Of a stretch of 64,000 nucleotides of DNA, positions 50,881-60,161 are shown piece after piece. Within the stretch, counting starts at the first letter, position 1; the number at the start of each line of letters is the position of its first letter. The DNA is from Nonomuraea angiospora. Its GTDB lineage: Bacteria > Actinomycetota > Actinomycetes > Streptosporangiales > Streptosporangiaceae. A program made the translations under genes and the position numbers. The stretch lies in assembly GCF_014873145.1 (NCBI RefSeq), contig NZ_JADBEK010000001.1, positions 1,240,001 to 1,304,000 on the forward strand. The letters are read 5' to 3'. A model generated the notes under the pieces. That model searched no databases. It had not been told where the DNA came from and saw nothing but the letters and a program-made list of their open reading frames with translations.

Positions 50881-50961
50881 GATCCCGACGCGTGCGGCGA
50901 TTTGAACGACGAGAATCCCGGTTCGCGACACACCTGTGGGCCTGCCGGACATGACCTGGGC

Positions 50962-51540
50962 ATGAACGTCACCGACACCGGGCCGCCGCGCACCCAGCGC
51001 TTCGCCCACCTCTACGAGCAGACGTATGCCGCGTTGCTGCGGTTCGTCGAGCGTCGTGTCCACCCCTCCCACGCCGAGGACGTGGTCGCCGACGTGTTCC
51101 TCGTCGCTTGGCGGCGCCTGGACGACGTGCCGCCGGCGGCGGACGAGGCGCGGGCCTGGCTGTTCGGCGTGGCGCACCGCACTCTCCGCAACGGGCTGCG
51201 GGCCGACCAGCGGCGGCAGGCGCTCACTGTCCGCATCGCCGACAGCCAGCTGACCGGCGCCGCGGCGGCCGGGCTGGACGCCGAACTGGTGGCACGCCGG
51301 CTCGACCTCGTCCAGGCGTGGCGGCGGCTCAGCCCGCGCCACCAGGAGACGCTCGCCTTGGCCGTTTGGGACGGCCTCACAGCCCCACAGGCCGCGCGGG
51401 TGCTCGGCATTTCCCCCGTCGCGTTCCGGCTTCGGCTCGCCCGGGCCCGGCGTGCCCTGCGCCACCACGCCGACGCGGCCCCCGCCACTACAACCCAGCC
51501 CGTGGCAACCGCCACCGTGGAGTCCCGGAGCATTCGATGA
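50962..51540 (+). CDS. ECF-type RNA polymerase sigma factor
   Basis: A 192-residue sigma-70 family protein: region 2 HLYEQTYAALLRFVERRVHP with SHAEDVVADVFLVAWRRLDD, and region 4 LSPRHQETLALAVWDGLTAP with LGISPVAFRLRLARARRAL. ATG 50962 is chosen by family N-terminus; earlier in-frame codons run through the integrase scar. The stop overlaps the ATG of the next gene (ATGA), a sigma/anti-sigma-like arrangement. Confidence 0.88.
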   Translation: MNVTDTGPPRTQRFAHLYEQTYAALLRFVERRVHPSHAEDVVADVFLVAWRRLDDVPPAADEARAWLFGVAHRTLRNGLRADQRRQALTVRIADSQLTGAAAAGLDAELVARRLDLVQAWRRLSPRHQETLALAVWDGLTAPQAARVLGISPVAFRLRLARARRALRHHADAAPATTTQPVATATVESRSIR

Positions 51541-52421
51541 ACGACACCCTCGACCACGCGTTGCGCGACCTCGACCCGGCCGTCACCCCCGCCGACCTGG
51601 ACACCAGCACCGACCCCAAGGCTCGGGCCCTGCTGGCCCGGGTGGTGGCCACCGACCCGATGGAGGCGCCCGCACCGACGACCAGCCGCCCTCGCCTGCT
51701 CACCGCCGGGCGTCTCACCGCTGTCGGCGGAGGGATCGCCGCCGGCATCGCGGCAGCGCTGCTGCTGCCCGGCGTGTTCGGCGGCGGCTCGGCGATGGCA
51801 GCGTGGACCGCGACGCCGCACACGGTGAGCGGCGACAGGGCCACCGACGCCCAGGAGAAGTGCCTCGACCACGCCCAGGACACCGCCAAGCGGACAACCG
51901 GGCGCGAGCTCGGCTTCCGCCCCGTGGTGACCGAGGGCCGGGGGCCATGGACGCTCGTCTACGTCAACGACGGCAGCAGCCATCTGGCCGAGATCAGCTG
52001 CCTGTTCCGCGATGGCGACATCGCTGCCGCGGGTGGCACCACGCCGGGGCCCGGCGCACAACCGCTTCCGCCGGTTCCCGCGGGGTCGGCGCGGGCCGCC
52101 CTCGGCTCGGTCGTGAGCTCGAGTGAGGAGAGCGTGCGTATCGTGACTGGCAGGGTCGGTGCCGGCGTGGTGGGTCTGGAGCTCTCCACGGAGGCGAAAG
52201 GCAGCGTGACCGCGACCGTCACCGGCGGCTACTTCGCGGCCTGGTGGCCGGACGCGCCAACGACGGAGGAGCGCGAGAACGCCTCGCCTCGTGGCGGCGT
52301 CAAGAGCGTCACGGCAATCCTCCAGGACGGGTCGCGGCACAGCGTCTCCCTCGAGGAGCTCACCGGCCGGACGAGCGCGCAACTGAACACACCGGCCACG
52401 GGGGGCTCTGCGCGCGACTGA
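51537..52421 (+). CDS. ECF-associated membrane protein, candidate anti-sigma factor
   Basis: A 294-residue protein with a cytoplasmic N-terminus of about 58 residues (LDHALRDLDPAVTPADLDTS), one transmembrane helix (about 62-88) and an extracytoplasmic domain of about 200 residues with two cysteines. The short N-terminal segment beginning with aspartate-rich repeats is typical of membrane proteins encoded after ECF sigma genes in actinomycetes. No zinc-binding anti-sigma motif is seen, so sigma control is inferred from overlap and topology only. Confidence 0.7.
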   Translation: MNDTLDHALRDLDPAVTPADLDTSTDPKARALLARVVATDPMEAPAPTTSRPRLLTAGRLTAVGGGIAAGIAAALLLPGVFGGGSAMAAWTATPHTVSGDRATDAQEKCLDHAQDTAKRTTGRELGFRPVVTEGRGPWTLVYVNDGSSHLAEISCLFRDGDIAAAGGTTPGPGAQPLPPVPAGSARAALGSVVSSSEESVRIVTGRVGAGVVGLELSTEAKGSVTATVTGGYFAAWWPDAPTTEERENASPRGGVKSVTAILQDGSRHSVSLEELTGRTSAQLNTPATGGSARD

Positions 52422-52516
52422 CCCGGCCACCCACGGCGGCACCGGGCCTCACGGTCCGGCGCCGCCGAATACCGGGTGGGCGGACACGGCGCGGCGACGT
52501 CGCCTGATGCGCCCGT

Positions 52517-53344
52517 TCAGTCGTCGGCGGCCTGTACCGCGGCGGCGATCGGCTCGAGCCCCGCGACCAGCTCGTCGAGCTCGTCCGCACTGAGCACCTC
52601 GTACGCCGGCGCAGCCAGCTCGTCGGTGAGGGCCTCGATCCGCACGTTGATCTCCCGGCCGGCGTCGGTGAACCCGCCGGCGGCGTCCACGAGGCCGCGG
52701 CCGCGCAGCCCGTCGACGACGGCGGCCAGCTGTGCCTTGGGCAGGTGGTGGATCCGGCCGAAGTCCTCCGCCTTCATTCCGAGGGAAAGAGCCAGGAGAA
52801 CGTGGGCCTCGGTGCCGCCGATGCCGTGCGCGAGGAGGGCGGCGTTGTGACCGTCCCCGCGGTGCTCCCGCAGTAGCGTCGCCGCGTGCCAGAGCCTGGC
52901 CACCGGCTCCTCGGGCACGTCGAGCGCCCGGAGCCCGGCGTACAGGACCCGGCCCTCGGCCGGCGCGCTGACCGCTGCTCGGGTGGCGAGGTCGGCGGCC
53001 CGCACCAGAGCGGGGGAGTCGGCGAGCTCCCCGATCCTCTGCCGCAGGGCGGTGGCGCTGCCCCGCTCACGCACGGCGATCGCCTCCTGCGGGCTGGTCT
53101 TCCCCCACACCCATGGGATGTGGCGCGCCACCTCGCCGTCGGCGAAGTTGTAGAAGACCGCGTGCACCACCGCGGCCGGTGCCAGGCCCAGCGGCGCGGC
53201 CCGGCCCGCGAAGTATCCATCCCAGTAGTTGCGCATGCCGAGGGCCAGGAAAGCCTCGTTCGCCACCTCGGAGAAGGTGACGGTGGCGATCGGCTCGACG
53301 AGCTCGAACATGCGGTGGACCTTGGCTAGTGGGTGCTGCGGCAT
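52517..53344 (-). CDS. SCO6745-family protein (helix-turn-helix-like)
   Basis: A 275-residue protein matching the actinobacterial SCO6745 family along its length: MFELVEPIATVTFSEVANEA, LGMRNYWDGYFAGRAAPLG, HAVFYNFADGEVARHIPWVW, and a C-terminal winged-helix-like region (FGRIHHLPKAQLAAVVDGLR, GFTDAGREINVRIEALTDEL). Function is unassigned; a MarR-like C-terminus suggests ligand-responsive regulation. ATG 53344 has GGGAGAC upstream. Confidence 0.82.
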   Translation of the reverse strand: MPQHPLAKVHRMFELVEPIATVTFSEVANEAFLALGMRNYWDGYFAGRAAPLGLAPAAVVHAVFYNFADGEVARHIPWVWGKTSPQEAIAVRERGSATALRQRIGELADSPALVRAADLATRAAVSAPAEGRVLYAGLRALDVPEEPVARLWHAATLLREHRGDGHNAALLAHGIGGTEAHVLLALSLGMKAEDFGRIHHLPKAQLAAVVDGLRGRGLVDAAGGFTDAGREINVRIEALTDELAAPAYEVLSADELDELVAGLEPIAAAVQAADD

Positions 53345-53665
53345 CGGTCGGCGTCTCCCTTGGTCGTGGCAGTGCCCTCGTGGGCGACTGCTCACCCTAG
53401 CTACGAACAACGCGGCCCGGATACGACAGCTCCGGTCGATTCCGCCGGGCAGCGTCGGGGTGTCACCCGGACTCGGTCCGTGCTCACCACCCGTCATGTC
53501 GGGCGGGCCCAGGGCGGGCAGGGTGGTGACGGGGCTGATCCGGATCTGCAAGCGCCTGGCGCCTCATCAACGGCACGCGGAGTTCGGGAACGGGAGATGG
53601 CTGAGGAGGGCCACCCTGCGTCGCGAGAGTCGTCCGGTGTGAGGTGATGGCGCTGGTCGCCGTGG
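53345..53665. other. Intergenic region with no recognisable gene
   Basis: Frames on both strands (for example the plus-strand frame ending in RRESRPV) lack start signals and match nothing I know. No hairpin or palindrome stands out. Confidence 0.4.
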
Positions 53666-54250
53666 TCACCGGCCGGCACCTGAGTTCACCCGGTAGCGCA
53701 GGTGCGTGACACCGGGCGCGTCGAGCACCCGGATCAACTCGAACTCGATGCGGTCGGGGCCGAACAGCCGCCGCCCGTCACCGAGCACGACCGGGATCAG
53801 GTGGATCTCCAGCTCGTCGAGCAGGCCCTCGCGCAGCAGCGACTGGGCGAGCCCGGCACCGTGCACCATCACGTCCTTGTCGCCGGCGGCCGCCTTGGCC
53901 TCGCGCATCGCCGTCGCGACGTCGGGCACGTAGTGAACCCAGCCGCTCTGCGGCGCCGGAGGGACACCACGCGTGGGTACGAAGATCGGCACCCCGTGGT
54001 GATCACCGTGCCAACGGCCGGCGTAGTCGAACGTCTTGCGGCCCACCACGACCGCACCCGTCGCCATCAGCTCGCCGAACACCTGCCCGCTCAGCCCCGG
54101 CGGGTCGAAGTGCGGCGGGTCGGAGGCGGGCTCGCCGAGCCACTCGTGCAGCCGCAGGCCGCCGATCCCGAGCCCGTTGCCAGGCCCGTCGCCCGGGCCG
54201 GCAATGAACCCGTCGAGCGACATCGACATGTACAACACGGACTTCGTCAT
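53666..54250 (-). CDS. Dihydrofolate-reductase-family protein (RibD C-terminal domain-like)
   Basis: A 194-residue NADPH-binding reductase of the RibD_C family: YMSMSLDGFIAGPGDGPGNG at the N-terminus, MATGAVVVGRKTFDYAGRWH, VMVHGAGLAQSLLREGLLDE and HLIPVVLGDGRRLFG. These stand-alone proteins resemble the riboflavin reductase domain but usually have unknown substrates. The gene is isolated. Confidence 0.88.
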   Translation of the reverse strand: MTKSVLYMSMSLDGFIAGPGDGPGNGLGIGGLRLHEWLGEPASDPPHFDPPGLSGQVFGELMATGAVVVGRKTFDYAGRWHGDHHGVPIFVPTRGVPPAPQSGWVHYVPDVATAMREAKAAAGDKDVMVHGAGLAQSLLREGLLDELEIHLIPVVLGDGRRLFGPDRIEFELIRVLDAPGVTHLRYRVNSGAGR

Positions 54251-54781
54251 ACCGTTTCCTTCCTCGCCGGCGCAGGGGGAGCGCCCGCCGGCAGCCTCGC
54301 ACGCCTGCGCTGTGGGAAGATTGGATCTTGATGTCTCCGATGAAGTCCACCTTGTCGCCGTGGCCGCCCCGGTGCACAGATACAGATGTCACCGCGTAGG
54401 CGATGAGTTCTGCTGGTACGCACGACCACGGCCTTCGCCCCTCTTCTCGACGACAGAGGTCGTGACCCGGCCGCTGGACGACGGACACCTGGAAAACCGG
54501 GCCCTCGCCGGGCCGGCAGGCCCGCAAGCGCGCCGCAGACCAGCCTCGGCCGTTCTCCGCGCCAGGCGCCAGCCCGATGCCGTGGGAGACGACGGAGTGG
54601 GCAGGATCTGGTCGGCAGGACACGGGTGGTTCCAAGAACTGCGGATCAGCCACCTGGCGGTTGGGGACACGTTCGGGAGCTGAGGGCCGAGCCGCCTGCG
54701 TGCGTCGCCGCTACCGACTGGCCACGGCCGAGCGGCACGCTCGCATCGCGCCTGATCGGGATCCGGCGACTGCCGTGACGA
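54251..54781. other. 531-base intergenic region with no recognisable gene
   Basis: Overlapping frames on both strands are short, lack ribosome sites and have Arg/Pro-rich shadow composition. I see no transposase remnant, tRNA or strong palindrome. A decayed gene cannot be excluded. Confidence 0.4.
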
Positions 54782-55855
54782 TCACACGCCGTGGCCGATC
54801 GTTACCGGAGAAGGCTCATTGTCGACGATCCACTGGATCCCGTACGGGACGAGAAAGTCGAGGAAAGCGCTCGGGCGGTAGGCCTGGGCGGGCGCGAGTA
54901 CTCCCGGCTTGGCAGGGTCGGCGATGAGACGCCGGGCACTTTCGACGGCGATCACCGCGGTCGTGCCGTAGGTGTCGGGACCCTGGACGATGCCGCGGGC
55001 GCGGCGGCCGTCTGTGCTGGTGGCGTCGAGCACGTAGGTGAAACGCTGCGTGCGGCGGCTGTCCTCATCGGGTCCTTCAGGCAGGCTTTGGATGATCTCC
55101 GGTGTGAGCGGGGTGTTGAGCCGGTCGCCCAATGCCGCCTCGGTCAGGCCCTGGACATGGCGGACGCGGATGTGACGGGGAATGGTCACCACTTCCGACA
55201 CCGGGAAGGCCACCACCGGGGTCGCCTCCGACTGTCCGGGCAGCCTGATCGCGGTGCGGCGGGCGGGCATGCCGGGGCGCCAGTCGCCGTCGTCGTAGGT
55301 CAGGCCTCCCGCCTTGATGGCGTCGATCGTTTCGACCAGCGAGCGCAGCGAGCCGCGCGACATGCCGCCGCCCCCGACGACCACGTGGGTGATGATGATC
55401 TCTTCGACCGGTTCAAGGCGGTCGGCCAGGAGGTGGGCCATGAGGTCTACCGGGACGCAGCCGTCGTTGGCGGCGGGCACGACGGTGACCCCGGCGTTCT
55501 CCGCCTCCGTAGTGAAGGTGTCGAAGATCTTCTTGACGTAGAGCTGCTCGCCTGAGGTGTCGACGTAGTGACAGCCGGCGGCGATGGCGGCGCGGACCAC
55601 GGCCTCACCTGACGAGGTGAACGGTCCGGCGCAGTTGATGACGCCGTCGCAGCCGCGCAACGCGCTCACCAGCGCCTCATGGTCGCTGGTGTCGGCCACG
55701 CGTCGTTCCGCGTCGGGGAGACCGACCGCCGAGGCGGCCTCCTCCAGGCGCGCGAGATCGCGTCCGGCCAGGACCGTCTCGATGTCGCGTCGTGCCAGTT
55801 CGGCGAGAACGAGCTTGCCCTGATATCCACTCGCGCCATAAACGGCGATCTTCAT
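54782..55855 (-). CDS. Saccharopine-dehydrogenase-like NAD(P)-binding protein (trans-acting enoyl reductase family)
   Basis: A 357-residue Rossmann protein. The glycine motif is YGASGYQGKLVLAELARRDI, followed by VLAGRDLARLEEAASAVG, GVINCAGPFTSSGEAVVRAA and GCHYVDTSGEQLYV, as in saccharopine dehydrogenase-like reductases including mycobacterial trans-acting enoyl reductases. The acceptor is unknown. It is divergent from an AraC-type regulator (142-base spacer), which likely controls it. Confidence 0.85.
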   Translation of the reverse strand: MKIAVYGASGYQGKLVLAELARRDIETVLAGRDLARLEEAASAVGLPDAERRVADTSDHEALVSALRGCDGVINCAGPFTSSGEAVVRAAIAAGCHYVDTSGEQLYVKKIFDTFTTEAENAGVTVVPAANDGCVPVDLMAHLLADRLEPVEEIIITHVVVGGGGMSRGSLRSLVETIDAIKAGGLTYDDGDWRPGMPARRTAIRLPGQSEATPVVAFPVSEVVTIPRHIRVRHVQGLTEAALGDRLNTPLTPEIIQSLPEGPDEDSRRTQRFTYVLDATSTDGRRARGIVQGPDTYGTTAVIAVESARRLIADPAKPGVLAPAQAYRPSAFLDFLVPYGIQWIVDNEPSPVTIGHGV

Positions 55856-55997
55856 GTCGTCTCCTCACGATGGCAGCTGCGCGGTTGCTCAGCTCTCCAG
55901 CACAGTAAGGCGCTGACACAAGACGGTTGAATACGTGATTCGCTCTAGAGTTTGCGTCATCGTCTTCGCTTAGGTCGTCGATAGTTACACTGGCCGA

Positions 55998-56915
55998 GTG
56001 GACGTTCTGTCTGATGTGGTGAGCGCGGCGCGTACCGGTCGACCCCACTCGGGCCGGGTGACCAGGTCCGCTCCCTTCGCCCAGCGGTTTCCGGCAGTGC
56101 CGTCCGCCGGGTTCCACATCGTTCTCCAGGGAACGTGCTGGCTTCTCCCCTCGCGGGGCGAGCCGATCGCGCTCGGGCCGGGCGACGTGGCGTTCCTGCC
56201 CCGCGGATCCGCACACGGTCTGGCCGACGACCCATCCACCCCGGTAACGCTCACCAGAGTCCATGATGGCCGCGACGACGAAACGTCAGCCGACCGACCG
56301 GCGACGGTGGTCATGCTCTGCGGCGCCTACCTCCTGGACAGATCCGGGCCGCATCCGCTCCTGAACGACCTGCCCGAGGTCATCCACCTGCCGACGCGGG
56401 TAGGGCGGCACAGGGAACTCCGCGCCGCGGTCGAACTCCTCGGCGTGGAACTGGACAGTGACGCCCGCCCAGGCTCCGACACCATCCTGCTCACCCTGCT
56501 GGATCTTCTCCTGCTCTACATCCTGCGCGCGTGGTTCGAAGAACAGCACGTCTCCGGCCACTCCGCCACCGGCTGGGCCGCGGCCCTGCACGACCCCGCC
56601 GTCGCCGCCGCCCTCCGCGCCATCCACGGAGATCCCAGCCGGCCATGGACCGTCGAGGAGTTGGGCGCGCAGGGATGCCTGTCCCGGGCCGCCTTCGCCC
56701 GGCGGTTCACCCATCTGGTCGGCCAGCCACCGCTCACCTACCTGACATGGTGGCGGATGACCACCGCCGCCCGGCTCCTGCGCACCTCCGACGCTCCCGT
56801 CAACACGATCGCCCAGCAGGTCGGCTACAGCTCGCAGTACACCTTCACCCATGCCTTCAAACGCCAGTACGGGTCACCGCCCGGCGGTTACCGGCACCGC
56901 GCCGGCAGGAGATAG
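55998..56915 (+). CDS. AraC-family regulator with cupin sensor domain
   Basis: A 305-residue regulator. An N-terminal AraC_binding_2/cupin domain (FHIVLQGTCWLLPSRGEPIA, LGPGDVAFLPRGSAHGL) senses a ligand. The C-terminal double helix-turn-helix is WTVEELGAQGCLSRAAFARR with FTHLVGQPPLTYLTWWRM, and APVNTIAQQVGYSSQYTFTH with AFKRQYGSPPGGYR. A GTG start at 55998 is used. It is divergent from the saccharopine-dehydrogenase-like gene. Confidence 0.9.
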   Translation: MDVLSDVVSAARTGRPHSGRVTRSAPFAQRFPAVPSAGFHIVLQGTCWLLPSRGEPIALGPGDVAFLPRGSAHGLADDPSTPVTLTRVHDGRDDETSADRPATVVMLCGAYLLDRSGPHPLLNDLPEVIHLPTRVGRHRELRAAVELLGVELDSDARPGSDTILLTLLDLLLLYILRAWFEEQHVSGHSATGWAAALHDPAVAAALRAIHGDPSRPWTVEELGAQGCLSRAAFARRFTHLVGQPPLTYLTWWRMTTAARLLRTSDAPVNTIAQQVGYSSQYTFTHAFKRQYGSPPGGYRHRAGRR

Positions 56916-56950
56916 CCCCTCCAGGTCCCACCTGCGCGAGCCAGCGCAGG

Positions 56951-58465
56951 TCACGGCTGTCGCCGCGGACCTCGCGCGAGAACGTACCCGAACAGGACCG
57001 CCATGACCACCGCGCCCGCCCACATGGCCTGCTGCCAGCCGGCGACGAAGGACTCCTGGGCGGCCCGGATCAGCGACTGCGCCCCGCCGGCGGCCGCGAG
57101 GGCGTTGGCGATGCCCTCGCGGGCGGTGCCGGCGGCGGCGTCCGGCACTCCGCCGAGCCGGGAGTCGATGGCGCCGCGGTAGCCGGCGGTCAGAACCGCT
57201 CCCAGCAGCGCGACGCCGAGAGCGGTGCCGAACTCCCTGGTCACGTCGTTGAGCGCCGACGCGACACCTTGACGCTCGCGCGGCAAGGCCGTGGTGATGG
57301 CCTCGGTGGAGGGCGTCATCGTCAGGCCCATACCGAGTCCCATGGCGAGCATGCCGGGCAGGACCGACAGGTAGCCGCCGTCGACGGAGACGAAGGTGGC
57401 CATGAGGACCAGCCCGGCGCCGCCCAGGAAGATCCCTGACGCCATCGTCGAACGGCTGCCGATGCGCGCGGCCACCTGCGGGGCGAGGCCCGAGGCGAAC
57501 ATCATCAGCAGCGCCATCGGCATGAGCGCCAGCGTGGAGCGAAGGCCGGACCAGCCGAGCACCGCCTGGAAGTACGGGAAGAGAACCACGAAGATCCCCG
57601 CCTGCACGCCGAAGACCGTCAGCAGCGACACGGAGCCGCTCGCGAGACCTCGCTCGCGGAACAGGCGGACGTCGAGGAGCGGAGCCTGTTGCCGCAGCTC
57701 CCATGCCACGAATCCGACGGCGGCGACGACGCCGGCGACAAGGCCCAGGAGCGTCGCGGGCGCGGTCCAGCCCCGTTCCGGGCCCTCGTGGAGGAAGAAG
57801 ACGAGCCCCACCACCGCCACCACGGACGACAGCGAGCCGATGGCGTCGAACCCGTGCCCGGACGCCTCGCGCGAGTTCGGGACGGATCGCAGCGCCATGA
57901 CGATGGCGACGACGACGAGCACGACCGGCAGGACGAACAGCCACCGCCAGCTCGCCAGGTCGACCAGGACGGCCGACAGGTACATCCCCAGGATGCCCCC
58001 ACCCCCGGCGACGCCGGTCCACACGCCGATCGCCTTGGAACGTTCCTCGTCCGGGAAGGTCGAGGTGATGACGGCGAGGGTGGCCGGCATGATCATCGCC
58101 GCCCCCACGCCGCTCAGGAAACGCGCGGCGAGCATGACGCCGGACGAGGTGGCCAGGCCGGCCGCCGCGCTCGCCGCCCCGAAGACGACCAGGCCCGCGA
58201 GCAGCACCCGCCTGCGGCCCCACCGGTCACCCATCGCCCCGAGCGGCAGCAGCAACGCGGCCAGGCTGAGGGTGTAGACGTTGATGAACCACAAGACCTC
58301 GCTCTGCGAGGCGTCGAACGCCACGGCGAGCTCCGCCTGGGCGACGTTCAGCCCGGAGACCGAGGCGATGACCGCCATGAGCGCGACGCAGACCCCGGCC
58401 AGGATCGTACGTCGTCGCCGCGGGTCGTCGATGGTCAGGCCGGGGGCTTCCGGCTTCGTACTCAT
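56951..58465 (-). CDS. MFS exporter, DHA2 (14-helix) type
   Basis: A 504-residue drug:H+ antiporter with about 14 helices: the first helix is followed by LNVAQAELAVAFDASQSEVL, then motif A GAMGDRWGRRRVLLAGLVVF, and motif C-like GVAGGGGILGMYLSAVLVDL. A long soluble loop lies between helices 13 and 14. ATG 58465 has GGAGGG upstream. It lies just downstream of the methyltransferase on the same strand; both follow the divergent XRE-cupin gene and may share a promoter. Confidence 0.88.
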   Translation of the reverse strand: MSTKPEAPGLTIDDPRRRRTILAGVCVALMAVIASVSGLNVAQAELAVAFDASQSEVLWFINVYTLSLAALLLPLGAMGDRWGRRRVLLAGLVVFGAASAAAGLATSSGVMLAARFLSGVGAAMIMPATLAVITSTFPDEERSKAIGVWTGVAGGGGILGMYLSAVLVDLASWRWLFVLPVVLVVVAIVMALRSVPNSREASGHGFDAIGSLSSVVAVVGLVFFLHEGPERGWTAPATLLGLVAGVVAAVGFVAWELRQQAPLLDVRLFRERGLASGSVSLLTVFGVQAGIFVVLFPYFQAVLGWSGLRSTLALMPMALLMMFASGLAPQVAARIGSRSTMASGIFLGGAGLVLMATFVSVDGGYLSVLPGMLAMGLGMGLTMTPSTEAITTALPRERQGVASALNDVTREFGTALGVALLGAVLTAGYRGAIDSRLGGVPDAAAGTAREGIANALAAAGGAQSLIRAAQESFVAGWQQAMWAGAVVMAVLFGYVLARGPRRQP

Positions 58466-58494
58466 GGAATTCCCTCCAGGAACGGACGGCGTGA

Positions 58495-59115
58495 TCACGG
58501 GCGTCGGGTGGCGCGTACGACGACGTCGTGCAGGGGAACCCCGTGGCCGGTGCGGAGGCGCTCTTCGGCGGTGACGATCTCCCACTCCGCGCCGTCCATG
58601 CGCGCGGTGACGGCCGCGGCGGTGGCCGACGCCTCGGCGGGAGGATGGTGCCCGTGGCCGGTCGAACCCGGGGTGTGCAGGTGGCCCACGATGAGCAGCG
58701 TGCCGCCGGGAGCCACCCATCCGGCGATGCGGTCGTAGAACTCCAGCTGGGGCATCGCCGGGTGGGCGTAATGGGTCATGACGAGGTCGAACTGCGCGCC
58801 TGGGCTCCAGACGCTCAGATCCGCCTCAACCCACCGCACGCGCTCGGAGGCCCCGCTCGTGGCCGCGCGCTCGGCAGCGCGCGCAAGGGCCTCGGACGAG
58901 ATGTCGGCCGCGGTGACGTCCCAGCCGCGGGAGGCGAGCCAGATCGCCTCGGCGCCGCCGCCGCACCCCGCATCCAGCGCCGTGCCCGGCGTCAGGCCGC
59001 TGGTCTCAGGAGCGAGGTACGGGTTCGGCGGGTTGCCGCCCATGGACCCGGGGCCCCCGGCGCGCCCCTGCTGCCAGTGCCGCTCCCAGAAGTCCTTGTC
59101 GAATTCGTACGTCAT
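58495..59115 (-). CDS. Class I SAM-dependent methyltransferase
   Basis: A 206-residue small-molecule methyltransferase: motif I ALDAGCGGGAEAIWLASRGW, the acidic end of strand 2 VTAADISSEAL, motif II FDLVMTHYAHPAM and motif III GGTLLIVGHL. It has the TPMT/UbiE-like compact fold. It is 29 bases upstream of the MFS gene and divergent from the XRE-cupin regulator, suggesting a modify-and-export pair (inference). Confidence 0.87.
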   Translation of the reverse strand: MTYEFDKDFWERHWQQGRAGGPGSMGGNPPNPYLAPETSGLTPGTALDAGCGGGAEAIWLASRGWDVTAADISSEALARAAERAATSGASERVRWVEADLSVWSPGAQFDLVMTHYAHPAMPQLEFYDRIAGWVAPGGTLLIVGHLHTPGSTGHGHHPPAEASATAAAVTARMDGAEWEIVTAEERLRTGHGVPLHDVVVRATRRP

Positions 59116-59189
59116 AGGTTGTTTCCCCTTGTTCGCGGTGATCAGCGCTGTTCATGGTGCTGACAGTGAAGGCAGATGCGCAAACGTTG

Positions 59190-59203
59190 TTGCCAAATGG
59201 CAA
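59190..59203. promoter_or_regulatory. Candidate operator of the XRE-cupin regulator
   Basis: TTGCCA-AA-TGGCAA is a perfect inverted repeat ten bases before GTG 59213. It lies in the short spacer shared with the divergent methyltransferase-MFS pair. Confidence 0.6.
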
Positions 59204-59212
59204 AATGGTGGG

Positions 59213-59818
59213 GTGGACGAAACCATTGACCGCACTCTTGACGCCGTGGGCCCGAGACTGAAACGCCTTCGGCTGCAACGAGACGTCACGCTCGCCGACC
59301 TCGCGGCCGAGACCGGCATCTCCACCAGCACCTTGTCCCGGCTCGAGGCGGGCCTGCGACGTCCCACGCTCGAGCAGCTGCTTCCGCTCGCCCGCGCCTA
59401 CGGGGTCACGCTCGACGAGCTCGTGGACGCGCCGCCGACCGGCGACCCCCGCATCAACCTGCGTCCCATCCCGTGCGGCGACGGCTCGACCATCCTGCCG
59501 CTGACCCGTAGGCCCGGAGGAATCCAGGCCTACAAGTTCGTCCTCCCGACCGGCAGCGACGACGCCGCGCCCGACCTGCGCACCCACGAGGGCTACGACT
59601 GGGTCTATGTCCTCAACGGGACGCTCCGCCTGGTGCTCGGGGAGCACGACCTCATCCTCAAGCCGGGGGAGGCGGCGGAGTTCGACACCCGGACCCCGCA
59701 CTGGTTCGGGGCCACCAGTGCCGGTCCCGTCGAGTACCTGAGTCTCATCGGGAAACAGGGCGAACGCGCGCACGTCCGTGCGGCACCGAGACAGGGCCCG
59801 GCCGCCGGCAAGGGCTGA
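59213..59818 (+). CDS. XRE-family regulator with C-terminal cupin domain
   Basis: A 201-residue regulator. The helix-turn-helix (LKRLRLQRDVTLADLAAETG, ISTSTLSRLEAGLRRPTLEQ) is followed by a cupin_2 domain with HEGYDWVYVLNGTLRLVLGE and LKPGEAAEFDTRTPHWFGAT. GTG 59213 is in frame with the fold; the ATG at 59205 is not. It probably represses its own gene and the divergent methyltransferase-MFS genes. Confidence 0.88.
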   Translation: MDETIDRTLDAVGPRLKRLRLQRDVTLADLAAETGISTSTLSRLEAGLRRPTLEQLLPLARAYGVTLDELVDAPPTGDPRINLRPIPCGDGSTILPLTRRPGGIQAYKFVLPTGSDDAAPDLRTHEGYDWVYVLNGTLRLVLGEHDLILKPGEAAEFDTRTPHWFGATSAGPVEYLSLIGKQGERAHVRAAPRQGPAAGKG

Positions 59819-59879
59819 TCAGCCTAAGGGCGACCGTTTGCGCCGCGCGACTTCGAAGCGGGTGGCCGGGACCTCCAGC

Positions 59880-60155
59880 ACCGGGGATCCTCATGCGGCC
59901 CGAACACCAGCCGCCGCACCGACGACCAGATCGAAACGTTCGGTGAGCGAGGTCCCGCCGGCGGTGTCGGCCGGCGTCACGTTCACCCCGCCGGCGTCCT
60001 GGCGGATCCGGGTCGGCACCATGGAGCAACGGATCTCGACGCCGGGCGGCGGCCCGCTCGACGATGACCGGCGTCCAGCCGGTCTGGCGCAGCCGCAGCG
60101 CCGTCGCGATCCCGCTGATGCCCAACCCGACGGCCAGCGCCCGGCGGCCATCGCT
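59880..60155 (-). pseudogene. FAD-dependent oxidoreductase remnant
   Basis: On the minus strand one frame gives GISGIATALRLRQTGWTPVI with VERA (the FAD-binding N-terminus). A shifted frame continues GVEIRCSMVPTRIRQDAGGV with NVTPADTAGGTSLTERFDLV and VGA. The two parts belong to a group A monooxygenase with most of the middle deleted and the frame broken. It adjoins the stop of the XRE-cupin gene. Confidence 0.6.
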
Positions 60156-60161
60156 GCTCTC

